A stretch of 64,000 bases of DNA, taken from positions 62,001 to 126,000 of the forward strand of contig JAEWCZ010000069.1 in the NCBI GenBank assembly GCA_023390335.1, read 5' to 3'. Both the position numbers and the translations under genes were made by a program. The stretch is from Bacillota bacterium (GTDB lineage Bacteria > Bacillota > Clostridia > Acetivibrionales > DSM-1351). Under the pieces are notes generated by a model that was not told the origin of the DNA, did no database searches, and saw nothing but the letters and a program-made list of their open reading frames with translations. Numbering within the stretch: position 1 is the stretch's first letter; every line of letters starts with the position of its first letter. Below, piece after piece: positions 1-8,018 of the stretch.

Positions 1-1
1 T

Positions 2-349
2 GTACCGGTTAACGAGTCCGACTTTATTTTCTCAGTGGTTGGAGAAGAATTTGGGTTTATCGGCGGTATAATTATTATACTTTTAGGGTTGATAATTCTT
101 TTAAGATGTATTTATATTGCAAAAAACTCAAGCGATTCCTATGGTTCATTTCTTGCAGTAGGTGTGACTGGAATGCTGGCCTTTAATTTTATGGAAAATA
201 TCGGAATGAGCATAGGCTTGCTTCCGGTAACAGGTCTGCCACTTCCTTTTGTAAGTGCAGGAGGAACTGCGGTAATGGCCAATTATATAGCCATAGGCAT
301 TGCGTTAAGTGTTTCTGCCAGACGAAGAAAAGTACTGTTTAGTACTTAG
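2..349 (+). CDS. rodA: Rod-shape SEDS protein RodA, C-terminal part (5' end outside window)
   Basis: This is the last ~115 codons of a SEDS-family membrane glycosyltransferase that polymerises lipid II during wall elongation. The reading frame is open from the first bases of the window, so the gene starts upstream. The visible part has the family's extracellular-loop signature (PVNESDFIFSVVGEEFG), a hydrophobic helix, then the conserved tail with TGLPLPFVSAGG, and ends in a short basic tail. The DFIF-EEFG loop resembles RodA more than FtsW; the SEDS protein at 9072 belongs to the division cluster and looks FtsW/SpoVE-like. A hairpin terminator about 105 bp downstream separates it from mraZ. 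RodA rather than another SEDS paralogue is inferred from the loop and its position just before the division cluster. Confidence 0.82.
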   Translation, partial: VPVNESDFIFSVVGEEFGFIGGIIIILLGLIILLRCIYIAKNSSDSYGSFLAVGVTGMLAFNFMENIGMSIGLLPVTGLPLPFVSAGGTAVMANYIAIGIALSVSARRRKVLFST

Positions 350-454
350 TATATTTTAGTGCTTAAAGACAAAGGTAGTTTAATATATGATTGGGAAATA
401 AACAAGTTTTCAGGTACTTTATTAAAAGTCCGAAAGCTAGTACTTCTGGCCTAT

Positions 455-490
455 AAAAGGCAGGATTAACATCCTGTCTTTTATTTTTTT
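455..490 (+). terminator. Intrinsic terminator after rodA
   Basis: A 12-bp stem (AAAAGGCAGGAT / ATCCTGTCTTTT, one G-T wobble) with a TAAC loop is followed by a run of T. It lies between rodA and the mraZ promoter, so the mraZ operon is transcribed separately. Confidence 0.85.
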
Positions 491-512
491 TATTCCAATT
501 AAGTGAAATATA

Positions 513-541
513 TTGATAAATTTTAATATTTGCAATAGAAT
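513..541 (+). promoter_or_regulatory. Sigma-A-type promoter of the mraZ operon
   Basis: TTGATA (513-518), a 17-bp spacer and TAGAAT (536-541). The predicted start near 548 falls directly before the MraZ repeat array, so MraZ binding would cover the initiation region. Confidence 0.7.
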
Positions 542-549
542 ATGTTTAT

Positions 550-595
550 AAGTGGTGAAAAGTGGTGTGAAGTGGAGGAAACTTATCGGATGTGG
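550..595 (+). promoter_or_regulatory. MraZ-box operator: AAGTGG repeats with 10-bp periodicity
   Basis: AAGTGG occurs at 550-555, 560-565 and 570-575, exactly 10 bp apart, and a further GTGG at 592-595 keeps the same phase after a skipped period. MraZ proteins of E. coli and Mycoplasma bind short G-rich direct repeats upstream of their own gene, spaced about one helical turn. The array lies between the predicted transcription start and the mraZ start; the last unit abuts the ribosome binding site. Autoregulation is an inference from family knowledge. Confidence 0.75.
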
Positions 596-605
596 GGTGT
601 GAAAA

Positions 606-1037
606 TTGTTCTATGGTGAATACCAACATACAATTGACCCTAAAGGTAGAGCAATAGTACCTTCAAAGTTCCGTGACGGGTTGGGTGAAAAATTCATACT
701 GACCAAGGGACTTGATGGCTGCTTGTTTGCGTACTCATCCGAAGAGTGGACAAGCCTGGAAAACAAGCTTAAAGCCTTGCCATTTACCGATAAGGATGTT
801 CGGGCGTTTATCAGATTTTTCTTTTCAGGTGCAACGGAATGTGAAGTGGATAAACAGGGAAGGATATTGATACCACAGAATCTGCGTGAATATGCCGCTC
901 TTGAAAAGGACATATATATAATCGGTGTGTCCTCAAGAGTAGAAATATGGAATAAGGCGGCTTGGGAAACTTACAATAGCGATGATAATATTAGTGCGGA
1001 TAAAATTGCGGAAAAGATGGCATTACTTGGTATATAG
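606..1037 (+). CDS. mraZ: Transcriptional regulator MraZ
   Basis: MraZ is an AbrB-fold, ring-forming DNA-binding protein that regulates the division and cell wall cluster it heads. The 143-residue protein has full family length. It carries both SpoVT/AbrB-like repeats: an N-terminal GEYQHTIDPKGR and a second EVDKQGRILIPQNLREYA near residue 80. A TTG start at 606 is chosen because the conserved N-terminus MFYGEY begins there and GGGGTG lies six bases upstream. The gene is 22 bp before rsmH and preceded by its own repeat operator (550-595). The same gene order is general among Firmicutes. Confidence 0.96.
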   Translation: MFYGEYQHTIDPKGRAIVPSKFRDGLGEKFILTKGLDGCLFAYSSEEWTSLENKLKALPFTDKDVRAFIRFFFSGATECEVDKQGRILIPQNLREYAALEKDIYIIGVSSRVEIWNKAAWETYNSDDNISADKIAEKMALLGI

Positions 1038-1059
1038 CCAAAAAAACTTGAGGTGAATA

Positions 1060-2001
1060 ATGGAATTTAAGCATAAATCCGTATTACTTGATGAGTGTAT
1101 AGAATATTTGAATATAAATCTGGAAGGTATATATGTTGACGGTACTATCGGCGGAGCCGGACATTCGTCAGAGATATATAAAAAACTAGGTCAAAAGGGA
1201 ATTTTGATAGGCCTTGACCAAGATAGCTTTGCTGTAGAAACATCAGTTAGGAGACTTGGTGAGATTGAGTCACAGGCAGACTTCAAGGTTGTAAACACCA
1301 ATTTTAAAAATATACTTAGTGCCTTAACTGAGTTGGGAATTAATGAAGTAGACGGTATTCTACTGGATTTGGGAGTTTCATCCCATCAGTTGGATGAAGC
1401 GTCAAGAGGTTTTAGCTATCAGCATGATGCACCTCTTGATATGAGAATGAATAGAAAATCGGAATTGTCAGCTTATGATGTGATAAATAAGTACTCCGAA
1501 CAGGATATATACCGCATAATCCGTGATTACGGAGAAGAAAAATGGGCTTCCAGAATAGCAAAATTCATCGTTGAAGCCAGGCAAAATAAACCTATAGAGA
1601 CCACCTACGAGTTGGTAGATATAATTAAAAGGGCAGTACCCAGTTCCGCCAGAAGAGATGGCCCTCATCCGGCTAAAAGAACTTTTCAGGCAATTAGAAT
1701 TGAAGTAAATGATGAACTTGGAATATTGAATAAAACTATTGAAGATAGTGTAGATATGCTTAAAAGCGGAGGAAGGCTATGTATTATAACCTTCCATTCC
1801 TTGGAAGACAGGATAGTTAAGTTGCAGTTTAATAAAATGGTAAACCCATGTACGTGTCCCCCTTCATTTCCGGTATGTGTTTGTGGAAAAAAGCCGAGGG
1901 CAGTGCTTGTAAATAAAAAACCAATTGTATCGGGTATAAATGAGCTGGAGGAAAATCCAAGGGCAAGAAGTGCTAAATTAAGAGTTCTACAAAAAATTTA
2001 A
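1060..2001 (+). CDS. rsmH: 16S rRNA (cytosine-1402-N4)-methyltransferase RsmH
   Basis: RsmH (MraW) uses S-adenosylmethionine to methylate N4 of C1402 in the ribosomal P site. The 313 residues match the usual length. Visible features are the SAM-binding loop DGTIGGAGHSSEIY near residue 30, the LLDLGVSSHQLDEASRGFS block near 105, and the C-terminal RLCIITFHSLEDRIVK and ARSAKLRVL motifs. ATG follows AGGTGA. It is the second gene of the mraZ cluster, and about 160 bp containing a stable hairpin separate it from ftsL. Confidence 0.97.
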   Translation: MEFKHKSVLLDECIEYLNINLEGIYVDGTIGGAGHSSEIYKKLGQKGILIGLDQDSFAVETSVRRLGEIESQADFKVVNTNFKNILSALTELGINEVDGILLDLGVSSHQLDEASRGFSYQHDAPLDMRMNRKSELSAYDVINKYSEQDIYRIIRDYGEEKWASRIAKFIVEARQNKPIETTYELVDIIKRAVPSSARRDGPHPAKRTFQAIRIEVNDELGILNKTIEDSVDMLKSGGRLCIITFHSLEDRIVKLQFNKMVNPCTCPPSFPVCVCGKKPRAVLVNKKPIVSGINELEENPRARSAKLRVLQKI

Positions 2002-2103
2002 TATACAACCTTAAATTTGAGTACAAATGAAAAACAAAATAATCAAAAAACAAGTGACAAGGTTTGAGGAAACAAAAGCTAAAAACTTCTAAAAAATGGG
2101 AAT

Positions 2104-2130
2104 GGGGATCAGCTGAAATAGCTGATTCCC
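2104..2130 (+). other. Hairpin between rsmH and ftsL
   Basis: An 11-bp stem (GGGGATCAGCT / AGCTGATTCCC, one wobble) with a GAAAT loop. No clean T-run follows, so it is not a classic terminator. It may be an mRNA processing or stability element, or a weak terminator lowering expression of downstream genes; the sequence does not decide between these. Confidence 0.45.
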
Positions 2131-2163
2131 AAATTATCTTTATTATTGACAGGGGTGTTTAAA

Positions 2164-2646
2164 GTGGCAGAGACTAAAAATGATTATGTATACGGTTCCT
2201 TGGCGGAAAAAGTAAAATACGATCCATATGAAGATAATGCCATACTCAAGTCAAAAAAGATTGCGAGAGACAACTCAAGATTAAAAGTCAGAATTATCTT
2301 AAACATCTTTCTTGTATTTGCAATGTTTATTATTGTAATGTTTAGGTATGCGCAAATCAGTCAGTTGAACTATGAAAGTAACATTCTTAAAAGTGAGTAT
2401 ACCAAAATTCAAAATGAAAACCAGTTGTTGGTTATTGATATACAAAATGCCATGGATTTAAAGAATATAAGGCAAATTGCAGAAACAAAGCTGGATATGC
2501 ACAAGCCGGACAAGTCACAGATTGTTTATGTAAGCGTTTCAAAGAAAGATGTTACGATTACTGCAAACAAGGAACAATCAAAACTTACTATATTGTTCAA
2601 TAGTATACATAAAGGATTTAACAAGTTTTTAAACTTAATTAATTAG
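2164..2646 (+). CDS. ftsL: Cell division protein FtsL-like (bitopic, coiled coil)
   Basis: A 160-residue bitopic protein with a cytoplasmic N-terminus rich in charged residues, one membrane helix (about residues 49-67, ILNIFLVFAMFIIVMF), then a short extracellular coiled coil (YESNILKSEYTKIQNEN) followed by an IRQIAETKLDMHKP-type segment. This is the FtsL/DivIC architecture, and the slot between rsmH and the PBP gene is where ftsL always sits. The FtsL-FtsB/DivIC complex links the divisome to septal wall synthesis. GTG at 2164 is chosen because AGGGGTG lies six bases upstream. Sequence conservation of FtsL is weak, so the call rests on architecture and position. Confidence 0.85.
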   Translation: MAETKNDYVYGSLAEKVKYDPYEDNAILKSKKIARDNSRLKVRIILNIFLVFAMFIIVMFRYAQISQLNYESNILKSEYTKIQNENQLLVIDIQNAMDLKNIRQIAETKLDMHKPDKSQIVYVSVSKKDVTITANKEQSKLTILFNSIHKGFNKFLNLIN

Positions 2647-2686
2647 GCCGACACCAATCAAATGTAATGCTCAAGGGAGGCTGAAA

Positions 2687-2755
2687 ATGAATTTAATTAA
2701 TTCTGAAATAAGCAGCTATAGATTTTTTAATATAATTATTATATTAAGTCTATAG
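2687..2755 (+). CDS. Possible 22-codon leader peptide between ftsL and the PBP gene
   Basis: An ATG with a strong ribosome binding site (GGGAGG, six bases upstream) opens 22 codons: a polar first half then a hydrophobic end rich in isoleucine (FFNIIIILSL). The stop codon TAG forms the last bases of a terminator-like hairpin (2716-2755). A translated leader whose stop lies in the hairpin's 3' arm is the layout expected of attenuation or translation-coupled antitermination. No known leader peptide is recognised and chance remains possible in such A+T-rich DNA. Confidence 0.35.
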   Translation: MNLINSEISSYRFFNIIIILSL

Positions 2756-2766
2756 TTTTTATTTTT
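2714..2766 (+). terminator. Terminator-like hairpin before the PBP gene
   Basis: CTATAGA (2716-2722) pairs with TCTATAG (2749-2755), extended by two outer pairs; an inner AATATAA/TTATATT stem pairs at 29-35 and 39-45 of the same hundred. A T-rich tract (TTTTTATTTTT) follows. It would terminate or attenuate read-through from ftsL into the PBP gene. The stem is A+T-rich and only moderately stable. Confidence 0.5.
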
Positions 2767-2866
2767 GGACAATTAATTTAAAATTAATAATATATTTTAT
2801 TTATATACAATATTAATTAATAAAAGGGATATTTTACTTAAATAAGATAACAAGGGGGAGAATACT

Positions 2867-5071
2867 TTGGCAGGAGTAAATTTGAAAATAAAAAAACGAC
2901 TTTTGTTTATACTGGGTACTTTTACGGTTTTGACACTTATACTTGTGTTAAGGATTGCCTGGATTCAAATATATAGCGGGAAAGAGTATCAGGAATTTGC
3001 TTACAATCAGCAGACAAAAAACCGAACTATAAGCGCAAAGAGAGGTACAATATACGATCGTAATATGAAACCTCTGGCAGTAAGTGGTTCAGTAGACACA
3101 GTCAGTGCAAGTCCTCAGGAGATAGGAAAACAAAAACTGGATTTAGACAAGATTTCCGGTGAGCTTGCAGAAATACTTGACATGGACAAGGAAACAGTAA
3201 AAAAGAAGCTTACTAAGAATAACCAATACGAACTTATAAAGCAAAAAATAGATAGGGAAATCGGAAACGAGGTACGCGAGTGGAAAGATAAAAACAATAT
3301 ATCAGGTATTTACATTGATGAGGATACTAAAAGATTTTATCCCAACAGAAATTTGGCTGCTCATGTTGTCGGCTTCACCAATATAGATAATGACGGCCTT
3401 GACGGCGTTGAACGGATGATGGAGAAATATCTAAAAGGCGTCCCCGGTAAAATTCTCAGTGAAACAGATGCAAGCGGAATGGCATTGAGTATGAGCGATG
3501 AAAAATTCATACAGCCTCAGGACGGAAATGATGTTATTCTCACAATAGACGAAACAATTCAGTATTTTGCCGAGAAGGCTCTTGAAAAGGCAATTTCTGA
3601 TAATAATGTATTAAACGGGGCTACCGCCATAGTAATGGACCCAAGAAATGGCGAAATACTTGCATTAGCTTCAAAACCCGATTTTGATTTGAATAATCCC
3701 AGAGGAGTTCCAAAGGGAAAGGACCCTCAAACCTGGACCGGAAAAAGTAAGGAAGATGTAGAGTATCTTCAGCAGACAGTCTGGAGAAATAAAGCGGTTG
3801 TTGATACATACGAACCGGGTTCCACATTCAAGCCGGTTACAGCGGCAGCAGGTTTGGAGGAGGGGGCTATTACTCCTGATACACAGGTTACCGATGCTAC
3901 TGTTAAAGTGGGAGGGTGGAACATAAATTGTTGGAAACCAAATGCCCACCTACATGAAACTTTCAGAGAAGGGGTTTATAACTCCTGTAACCCTGTTTTT
4001 GTACGCCTTTCCCAAAAGTTGGGAGTACCATTGTTTTTTAAATACGTAAAGGCTTTTGGTTTCTACGATAAGACAGGGATTGATTTACCCGGTGAAGCAC
4101 GCAGTATAATGTTTACAAACCCCACAGAGATAAATATGGCAACAGCCTCCTTCGGCCAGCGTTTTCAGATTTCACCAATACAATTGATACAGGCGTATGG
4201 TGCAATTGCAAACGGAGGAGACTTGATAACACCTCATGTTGTTAAAGAAGTAGTGGACGAAACAGGCAGCGTAATAAAAAAATACGAACCTAACATTGTA
4301 AGAAAAGTAATATCCCGACAAACCTCCGATACATTAAAATCCATACTCCAAGGCGTTGTGGATGTAGGAACGGGTAAAAATGCAAGGATACCGGGCTATA
4401 AAATTGGGGGTAAGACAGGTACGTCGGAAACTATAGTTGACCCAAAACTTCAAAGGCTCAATATTGTGGGAAAAAATAAGAGATACATAGTTTCATTCTC
4501 AGCTATTGCTCCTACCGACAATCCAAGTTTGTGCGTACTGGTTGTACTGGATTATCCAGACATGTACAATCCCGGAGGTGGTATGTTAGTTGCTCCTGTT
4601 GTAGGAAAATTGATAGACGATATCCTTAGCTATAAGGGAGTTGAAAAGGAATTTACCGAAGAAGACAAAAAACAGCTGCTGCAAGAGGTTCAGGTTCCAA
4701 ATGTAAAGGGTAAGACCGTAGAAGAGGCAGTTAAACTGTTGAAACAAAGTAAACTAGAGTATAAAATAGAAGGAAGCGACACTGACAAAAAGGCGATTGT
4801 ACAGGACCAGACACCAAAAACAGGTGCATTGCTGCATGAAAAATCTATTGTTATACTCTACACATATAAACCACAGGCGGAAGCAATGGTCAAGGTTCCG
4901 GATGTTAAGAACAAGTCAGTTTATGATGCTACACTAGTATTTAAGAAGCTTGGACTTAATATTCGTGTGAATGGAACAGGAACAGCGGTAAGTCAGAACA
5001 TAGATGCCGGTACAAAAGTTAAGAAGGGTGCTGTTATCGAAGTTATATTCAGAAATGTAGTTTCGGATTAG
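2867..5071 (+). CDS. Class B penicillin-binding protein with two PASTA domains (FtsI/SpoVD family)
   Basis: A bitopic transpeptidase that cross-links septal peptidoglycan. Order: short cytoplasmic end, membrane helix about residues 11-31, dimerisation domain with RGTIYDRN near 59, transpeptidase domain with the three catalytic motifs (S319-T-F-K322, S373-C-N375, K516-T-G518), then two PASTA repeats from about 606 and 675 to the end. The 734-residue length and twin PASTA repeats fit PBP2x/PBP2B-type proteins; SpoVD is the sporulation homologue found at the same locus in bacilli. No second PBP gene follows, so this one may serve both vegetative division and spore cortex. TTG at 2867 follows GGGGGAG. 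About 220 bp, with a candidate leader peptide and terminator, separate it from ftsL. Confidence 0.93.
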   Translation: MAGVNLKIKKRLLFILGTFTVLTLILVLRIAWIQIYSGKEYQEFAYNQQTKNRTISAKRGTIYDRNMKPLAVSGSVDTVSASPQEIGKQKLDLDKISGELAEILDMDKETVKKKLTKNNQYELIKQKIDREIGNEVREWKDKNNISGIYIDEDTKRFYPNRNLAAHVVGFTNIDNDGLDGVERMMEKYLKGVPGKILSETDASGMALSMSDEKFIQPQDGNDVILTIDETIQYFAEKALEKAISDNNVLNGATAIVMDPRNGEILALASKPDFDLNNPRGVPKGKDPQTWTGKSKEDVEYLQQTVWRNKAVVDTYEPGSTFKPVTAAAGLEEGAITPDTQVTDATVKVGGWNINCWKPNAHLHETFREGVYNSCNPVFVRLSQKLGVPLFFKYVKAFGFYDKTGIDLPGEARSIMFTNPTEINMATASFGQRFQISPIQLIQAYGAIANGGDLITPHVVKEVVDETGSVIKKYEPNIVRKVISRQTSDTLKSILQGVVDVGTGKNARIPGYKIGGKTGTSETIVDPKLQRLNIVGKNKRYIVSFSAIAPTDNPSLCVLVVLDYPDMYNPGGGMLVAPVVGKLIDDILSYKGVEKEFTEEDKKQLLQEVQVPNVKGKTVEEAVKLLKQSKLEYKIEGSDTDKKAIVQDQTPKTGALLHEKSIVILYTYKPQAEAMVKVPDVKNKSVYDATLVFKKLGLNIRVNGTGTAVSQNIDAGTKVKKGAVIEVIFRNVVSD

Positions 5072-5142
5072 TTTAGTGTTGAAAAAACAGGGCAATACTT
5101 ATTAGAACAGTATGGAATTCATAATATTTGGAGGTGTTTTAC

Positions 5143-6606
5143 TTGCAGCTAAAAGAGCTTGTAAGGGATTTGAATATCAAAGAAATTAATGGCAGTTTGG
5201 ATGTGGAAATTGACAGTATAGCATATGATTCCAGAAAAACGAAACAGGGAAGTCTTTTTGTTTGTATAGAAGGAACAGTGGTTGATGGACACCAGTACAT
5301 AAATGATGCTATAGAAAATGGAACCAAAGCATTTCTTGTTCAGAAACATGTTGATGTACCTGAAGGAATTACAACCATTGAGTTGGATGATACGAGATTC
5401 GGACTTGCAGCTGTATCCGATGCATTTTTTGGGCATCCCTCATCAAAATTCAATCTTATAGGCATTACAGGGACAAAAGGTAAAACTACAACAACTTATA
5501 TGGTAAAAGCCATTCTTGAGGCTGCAGGACATAATATGGGCCTAATAGGAACTGTTGCCAATCTCATAGGCAAGGAAGTGCTGTATACCTCCAGAACAAC
5601 GCCGGAATCTTATGATTTACAGAGTCTTTTCAGCGATATGGTTGAAAAGAAGGTGGACAGTACAGTTATGGAAGTTTCATCCCAGGGACTGGAACTTCAC
5701 AGGGTAGCAAAATGTGACTTTGACATAGGCGTGTTTACGAATTTTTCAAGGGATCATATAGGTCCAAAGGAACACGCTACACTTGAAGAATATTTCAATG
5801 CAAAAGCCAAGCTTTTCAAAATGTGCCGCCAGGCCGTAATTAACATAGATAGTGAACATGGCAGGAAAATGGCAGATCTGGCTGAATGTAAAGTATTAAC
5901 ATACGGCTTGAGCGACAAAGCTGATATATGGGCGTCTAATATAGTGAAGAAAACAGGACACACATGCTTTAAACTCAATTCGCCATGGGGAAGTATTGAT
6001 ATTGAAACAGATCTTCAAGGTGAATTCAATATTTACAACGCATTGGCAGCTATCGGCTCCTGCTGTTTAATACCGGGAATTACCCTTGAACATGTTAGAA
6101 CAGGACTGACAAAGGTTACGGTTCCAGGTAGAATGGAGTCTGTGAAAACCGGTGGGAATTATTCTGTTCTCATAGATTATGCACATACTCCTGACAGTCT
6201 TGAACAAGTGTTAAAAACAGTAAAGGAGTTCGCTCATGGCAGGGTTGTCAGCCTGTTTGGATGCGGAGGGGACAGAGACAAGGGGAAAAGACCTGCAATG
6301 GGTGCTATTTCAGGAAATATTGCTGATTTTACAATTATAACCTCGGATAATCCAAGGACTGAAAACCCGGAACAGATAATTGAAGACATTGAGGAAGGCA
6401 TTAAAGACACAAAAGGAAAATATGTTAAAATAACTGATAGAAGGCAGGCAATAAAATTTGCACTTGAAAATGCTGTGGATGGAGATATAATTATTTTGGC
6501 AGGTAAGGGTCATGAAACCTATCAGCAATTTGCCGAAAAAACAATACACTTTGATGAACGTGAAGTCGTAAATGAGCTGCTGGTAGAACTCGGAAGGAGT
6601 GAGTAG
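5143..6606 (+). CDS. murE: UDP-MurNAc-L-Ala-D-Glu:meso-diaminopimelate ligase MurE
   Basis: MurE adds the third residue of the peptidoglycan stem peptide in the cytoplasm, using ATP. Visible motifs are the P-loop GITGTKGKTTTTYM near residue 110, the carbamylated-lysine/catalytic region with YFNAKAKLF, and SDNPRTENP near 405. DNPR is the signature of diaminopimelate-specific MurE, which says the wall contains meso-DAP. The 487-residue length is typical. TTG at 5143 is chosen because GGAGGTG sits six bases upstream, and the N-terminus then matches the family (LKELVRDL). The gene ends one base before murF. Confidence 0.96.
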   Translation: MQLKELVRDLNIKEINGSLDVEIDSIAYDSRKTKQGSLFVCIEGTVVDGHQYINDAIENGTKAFLVQKHVDVPEGITTIELDDTRFGLAAVSDAFFGHPSSKFNLIGITGTKGKTTTTYMVKAILEAAGHNMGLIGTVANLIGKEVLYTSRTTPESYDLQSLFSDMVEKKVDSTVMEVSSQGLELHRVAKCDFDIGVFTNFSRDHIGPKEHATLEEYFNAKAKLFKMCRQAVINIDSEHGRKMADLAECKVLTYGLSDKADIWASNIVKKTGHTCFKLNSPWGSIDIETDLQGEFNIYNALAAIGSCCLIPGITLEHVRTGLTKVTVPGRMESVKTGGNYSVLIDYAHTPDSLEQVLKTVKEFAHGRVVSLFGCGGDRDKGKRPAMGAISGNIADFTIITSDNPRTENPEQIIEDIEEGIKDTKGKYVKITDRRQAIKFALENAVDGDIIILAGKGHETYQQFAEKTIHFDEREVVNELLVELGRSE

Positions 6607-6607
6607 C

Positions 6608-7987
6608 ATGATTTCTTTTAACTGTACGGAACTGGTTGAGGCTGTTGGAGGAAGGTTGCTTTGGGGAGAAACAAGCATGACTTTTAACGGGGTAACCACT
6701 GACTCCAGAAAGGTTACCAAGAATAGTTTGTTTATTCCGCTAATCGGAGAAAAATTTGACGGACACGATTATATAGAACAATGTTTTAATGCAGGAGCGT
6801 CTGTTTGTCTTACTTCAAAGCTATTACCGCAAGTTTCAGGCTGTGCGGCTGTTTTTGTTAGTGATACCGCAAAGGCTCTTCGGGATTTGGCTGCATGGCA
6901 CAGAAAAAAATTTAACTTGCCTGTGGTTGGCATTACCGGAAGCGTAGGTAAGACCAGTACCAAGGATATGGTATCATGCGTGCTCTCTCAACAGTATAAG
7001 GTATTAAAGACTCAGGGTAATTTCAATAATGAAATAGGCCTGCCTTTAACGGTTTTTAATATTGACAATAGTCACGAAGCAGCTGTAATAGAGATGGGAA
7101 TGAGTGGATTTGGTGAAATAAGTCGGCTTACTGCCATTGCTAAACCTCATATTGCCATAATAACAAACATAGGTGTTTCCCATATTGAGAAGCTTGGCTC
7201 ACAAGAGGGCATTCTAAAGGCGAAGCTGGAAATCCTTGAAGGACTGGATAAGGATGGGTTAGTTATACTAAATGGAGACGATCCGTTACTAAGCTCGTTG
7301 AAAGGAAAACTTCCTTTCAGGACTGTTTTCTACGGAATGAACAGTGTTAGTGATTACACTGCCTTAAACTATCAAACCATGGGAGAGCAGGGAACTAACT
7401 TTGAAATTAAAATTAACAATTGCATGTACAGTGTTGAAATTCCTGTTCCGGGTATACATAATGTATACAATGCACTTGCTGCTATTTCTGTGGGAATTGA
7501 AATGAAAATTCCTATGGAAGTAATTGTTAATGGAATTAAACAGTTTAGTCCAGGCAATATGAGACAGAGTATAATAAATCATAATGGCATAAAAATTATA
7601 AATGATGCCTATAATGCTAGTCCGCAATCCATGCAGGCAGCAATAAATGTTCTTGAGGAAATATCTTCAGGCTCACGGAGTATCGCTGTTTTGGGAGATA
7701 TGTTCGAGATGGGGGATATGTCAAAGGATTTACACTACTCAGTGGGAGACTTTATAAAGAACAAAAAGATAAACTATCTGGTTACCGTAGGACACGATTC
7801 CAGAATGATATCACAGGCTGTAGCTGACTCCGGTAATTGTGAGATAAAATTGCATCATTTTGAAAACAACCAGGAAGCACTGAAATACATTATGGGAATT
7901 GCAACACCCGGAACTTATATACTAATAAAGGGTTCAAGAGGAATGAAAATGGAAGAAATCGCTGACGGAATAATGAAGTCAGAATGA
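6608..7987 (+). CDS. murF: UDP-MurNAc-tripeptide:D-Ala-D-Ala ligase MurF
   Basis: MurF attaches the D-Ala-D-Ala dipeptide to complete the pentapeptide precursor. The 459-residue protein has the N-terminal substrate domain with GVTTDSRKV near 30, the P-loop GITGSVGKTSTKDMV near 110, GNFNNEIGLPLT, the central EMGMSGFGEI, and the C-terminal NDAYNASPQSMQAA block. ATG at 6608 is chosen because GGAGTGAG lies just upstream inside the end of murE; the genes are separated by one base and are probably translationally coupled. mraY follows after 31 bp. Confidence 0.96.
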   Translation: MISFNCTELVEAVGGRLLWGETSMTFNGVTTDSRKVTKNSLFIPLIGEKFDGHDYIEQCFNAGASVCLTSKLLPQVSGCAAVFVSDTAKALRDLAAWHRKKFNLPVVGITGSVGKTSTKDMVSCVLSQQYKVLKTQGNFNNEIGLPLTVFNIDNSHEAAVIEMGMSGFGEISRLTAIAKPHIAIITNIGVSHIEKLGSQEGILKAKLEILEGLDKDGLVILNGDDPLLSSLKGKLPFRTVFYGMNSVSDYTALNYQTMGEQGTNFEIKINNCMYSVEIPVPGIHNVYNALAAISVGIEMKIPMEVIVNGIKQFSPGNMRQSIINHNGIKIINDAYNASPQSMQAAINVLEEISSGSRSIAVLGDMFEMGDMSKDLHYSVGDFIKNKKINYLVTVGHDSRMISQAVADSGNCEIKLHHFENNQEALKYIMGIATPGTYILIKGSRGMKMEEIADGIMKSE

Positions 7988-8018
7988 TATCCATATAAAT
8001 AAACAGGGGGAAATTGTT

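Noticed and set aside
426..470. Possible riboswitch between rodA and mraZ
   Set aside because: The sequence before the hairpin matches no riboswitch class I know; the hairpin is a simple terminator for rodA.
5149..5436. Minus-strand ORF opposite murE
   Set aside because: Antisense shadow of conserved MurE coding sequence; no binding site or family features.
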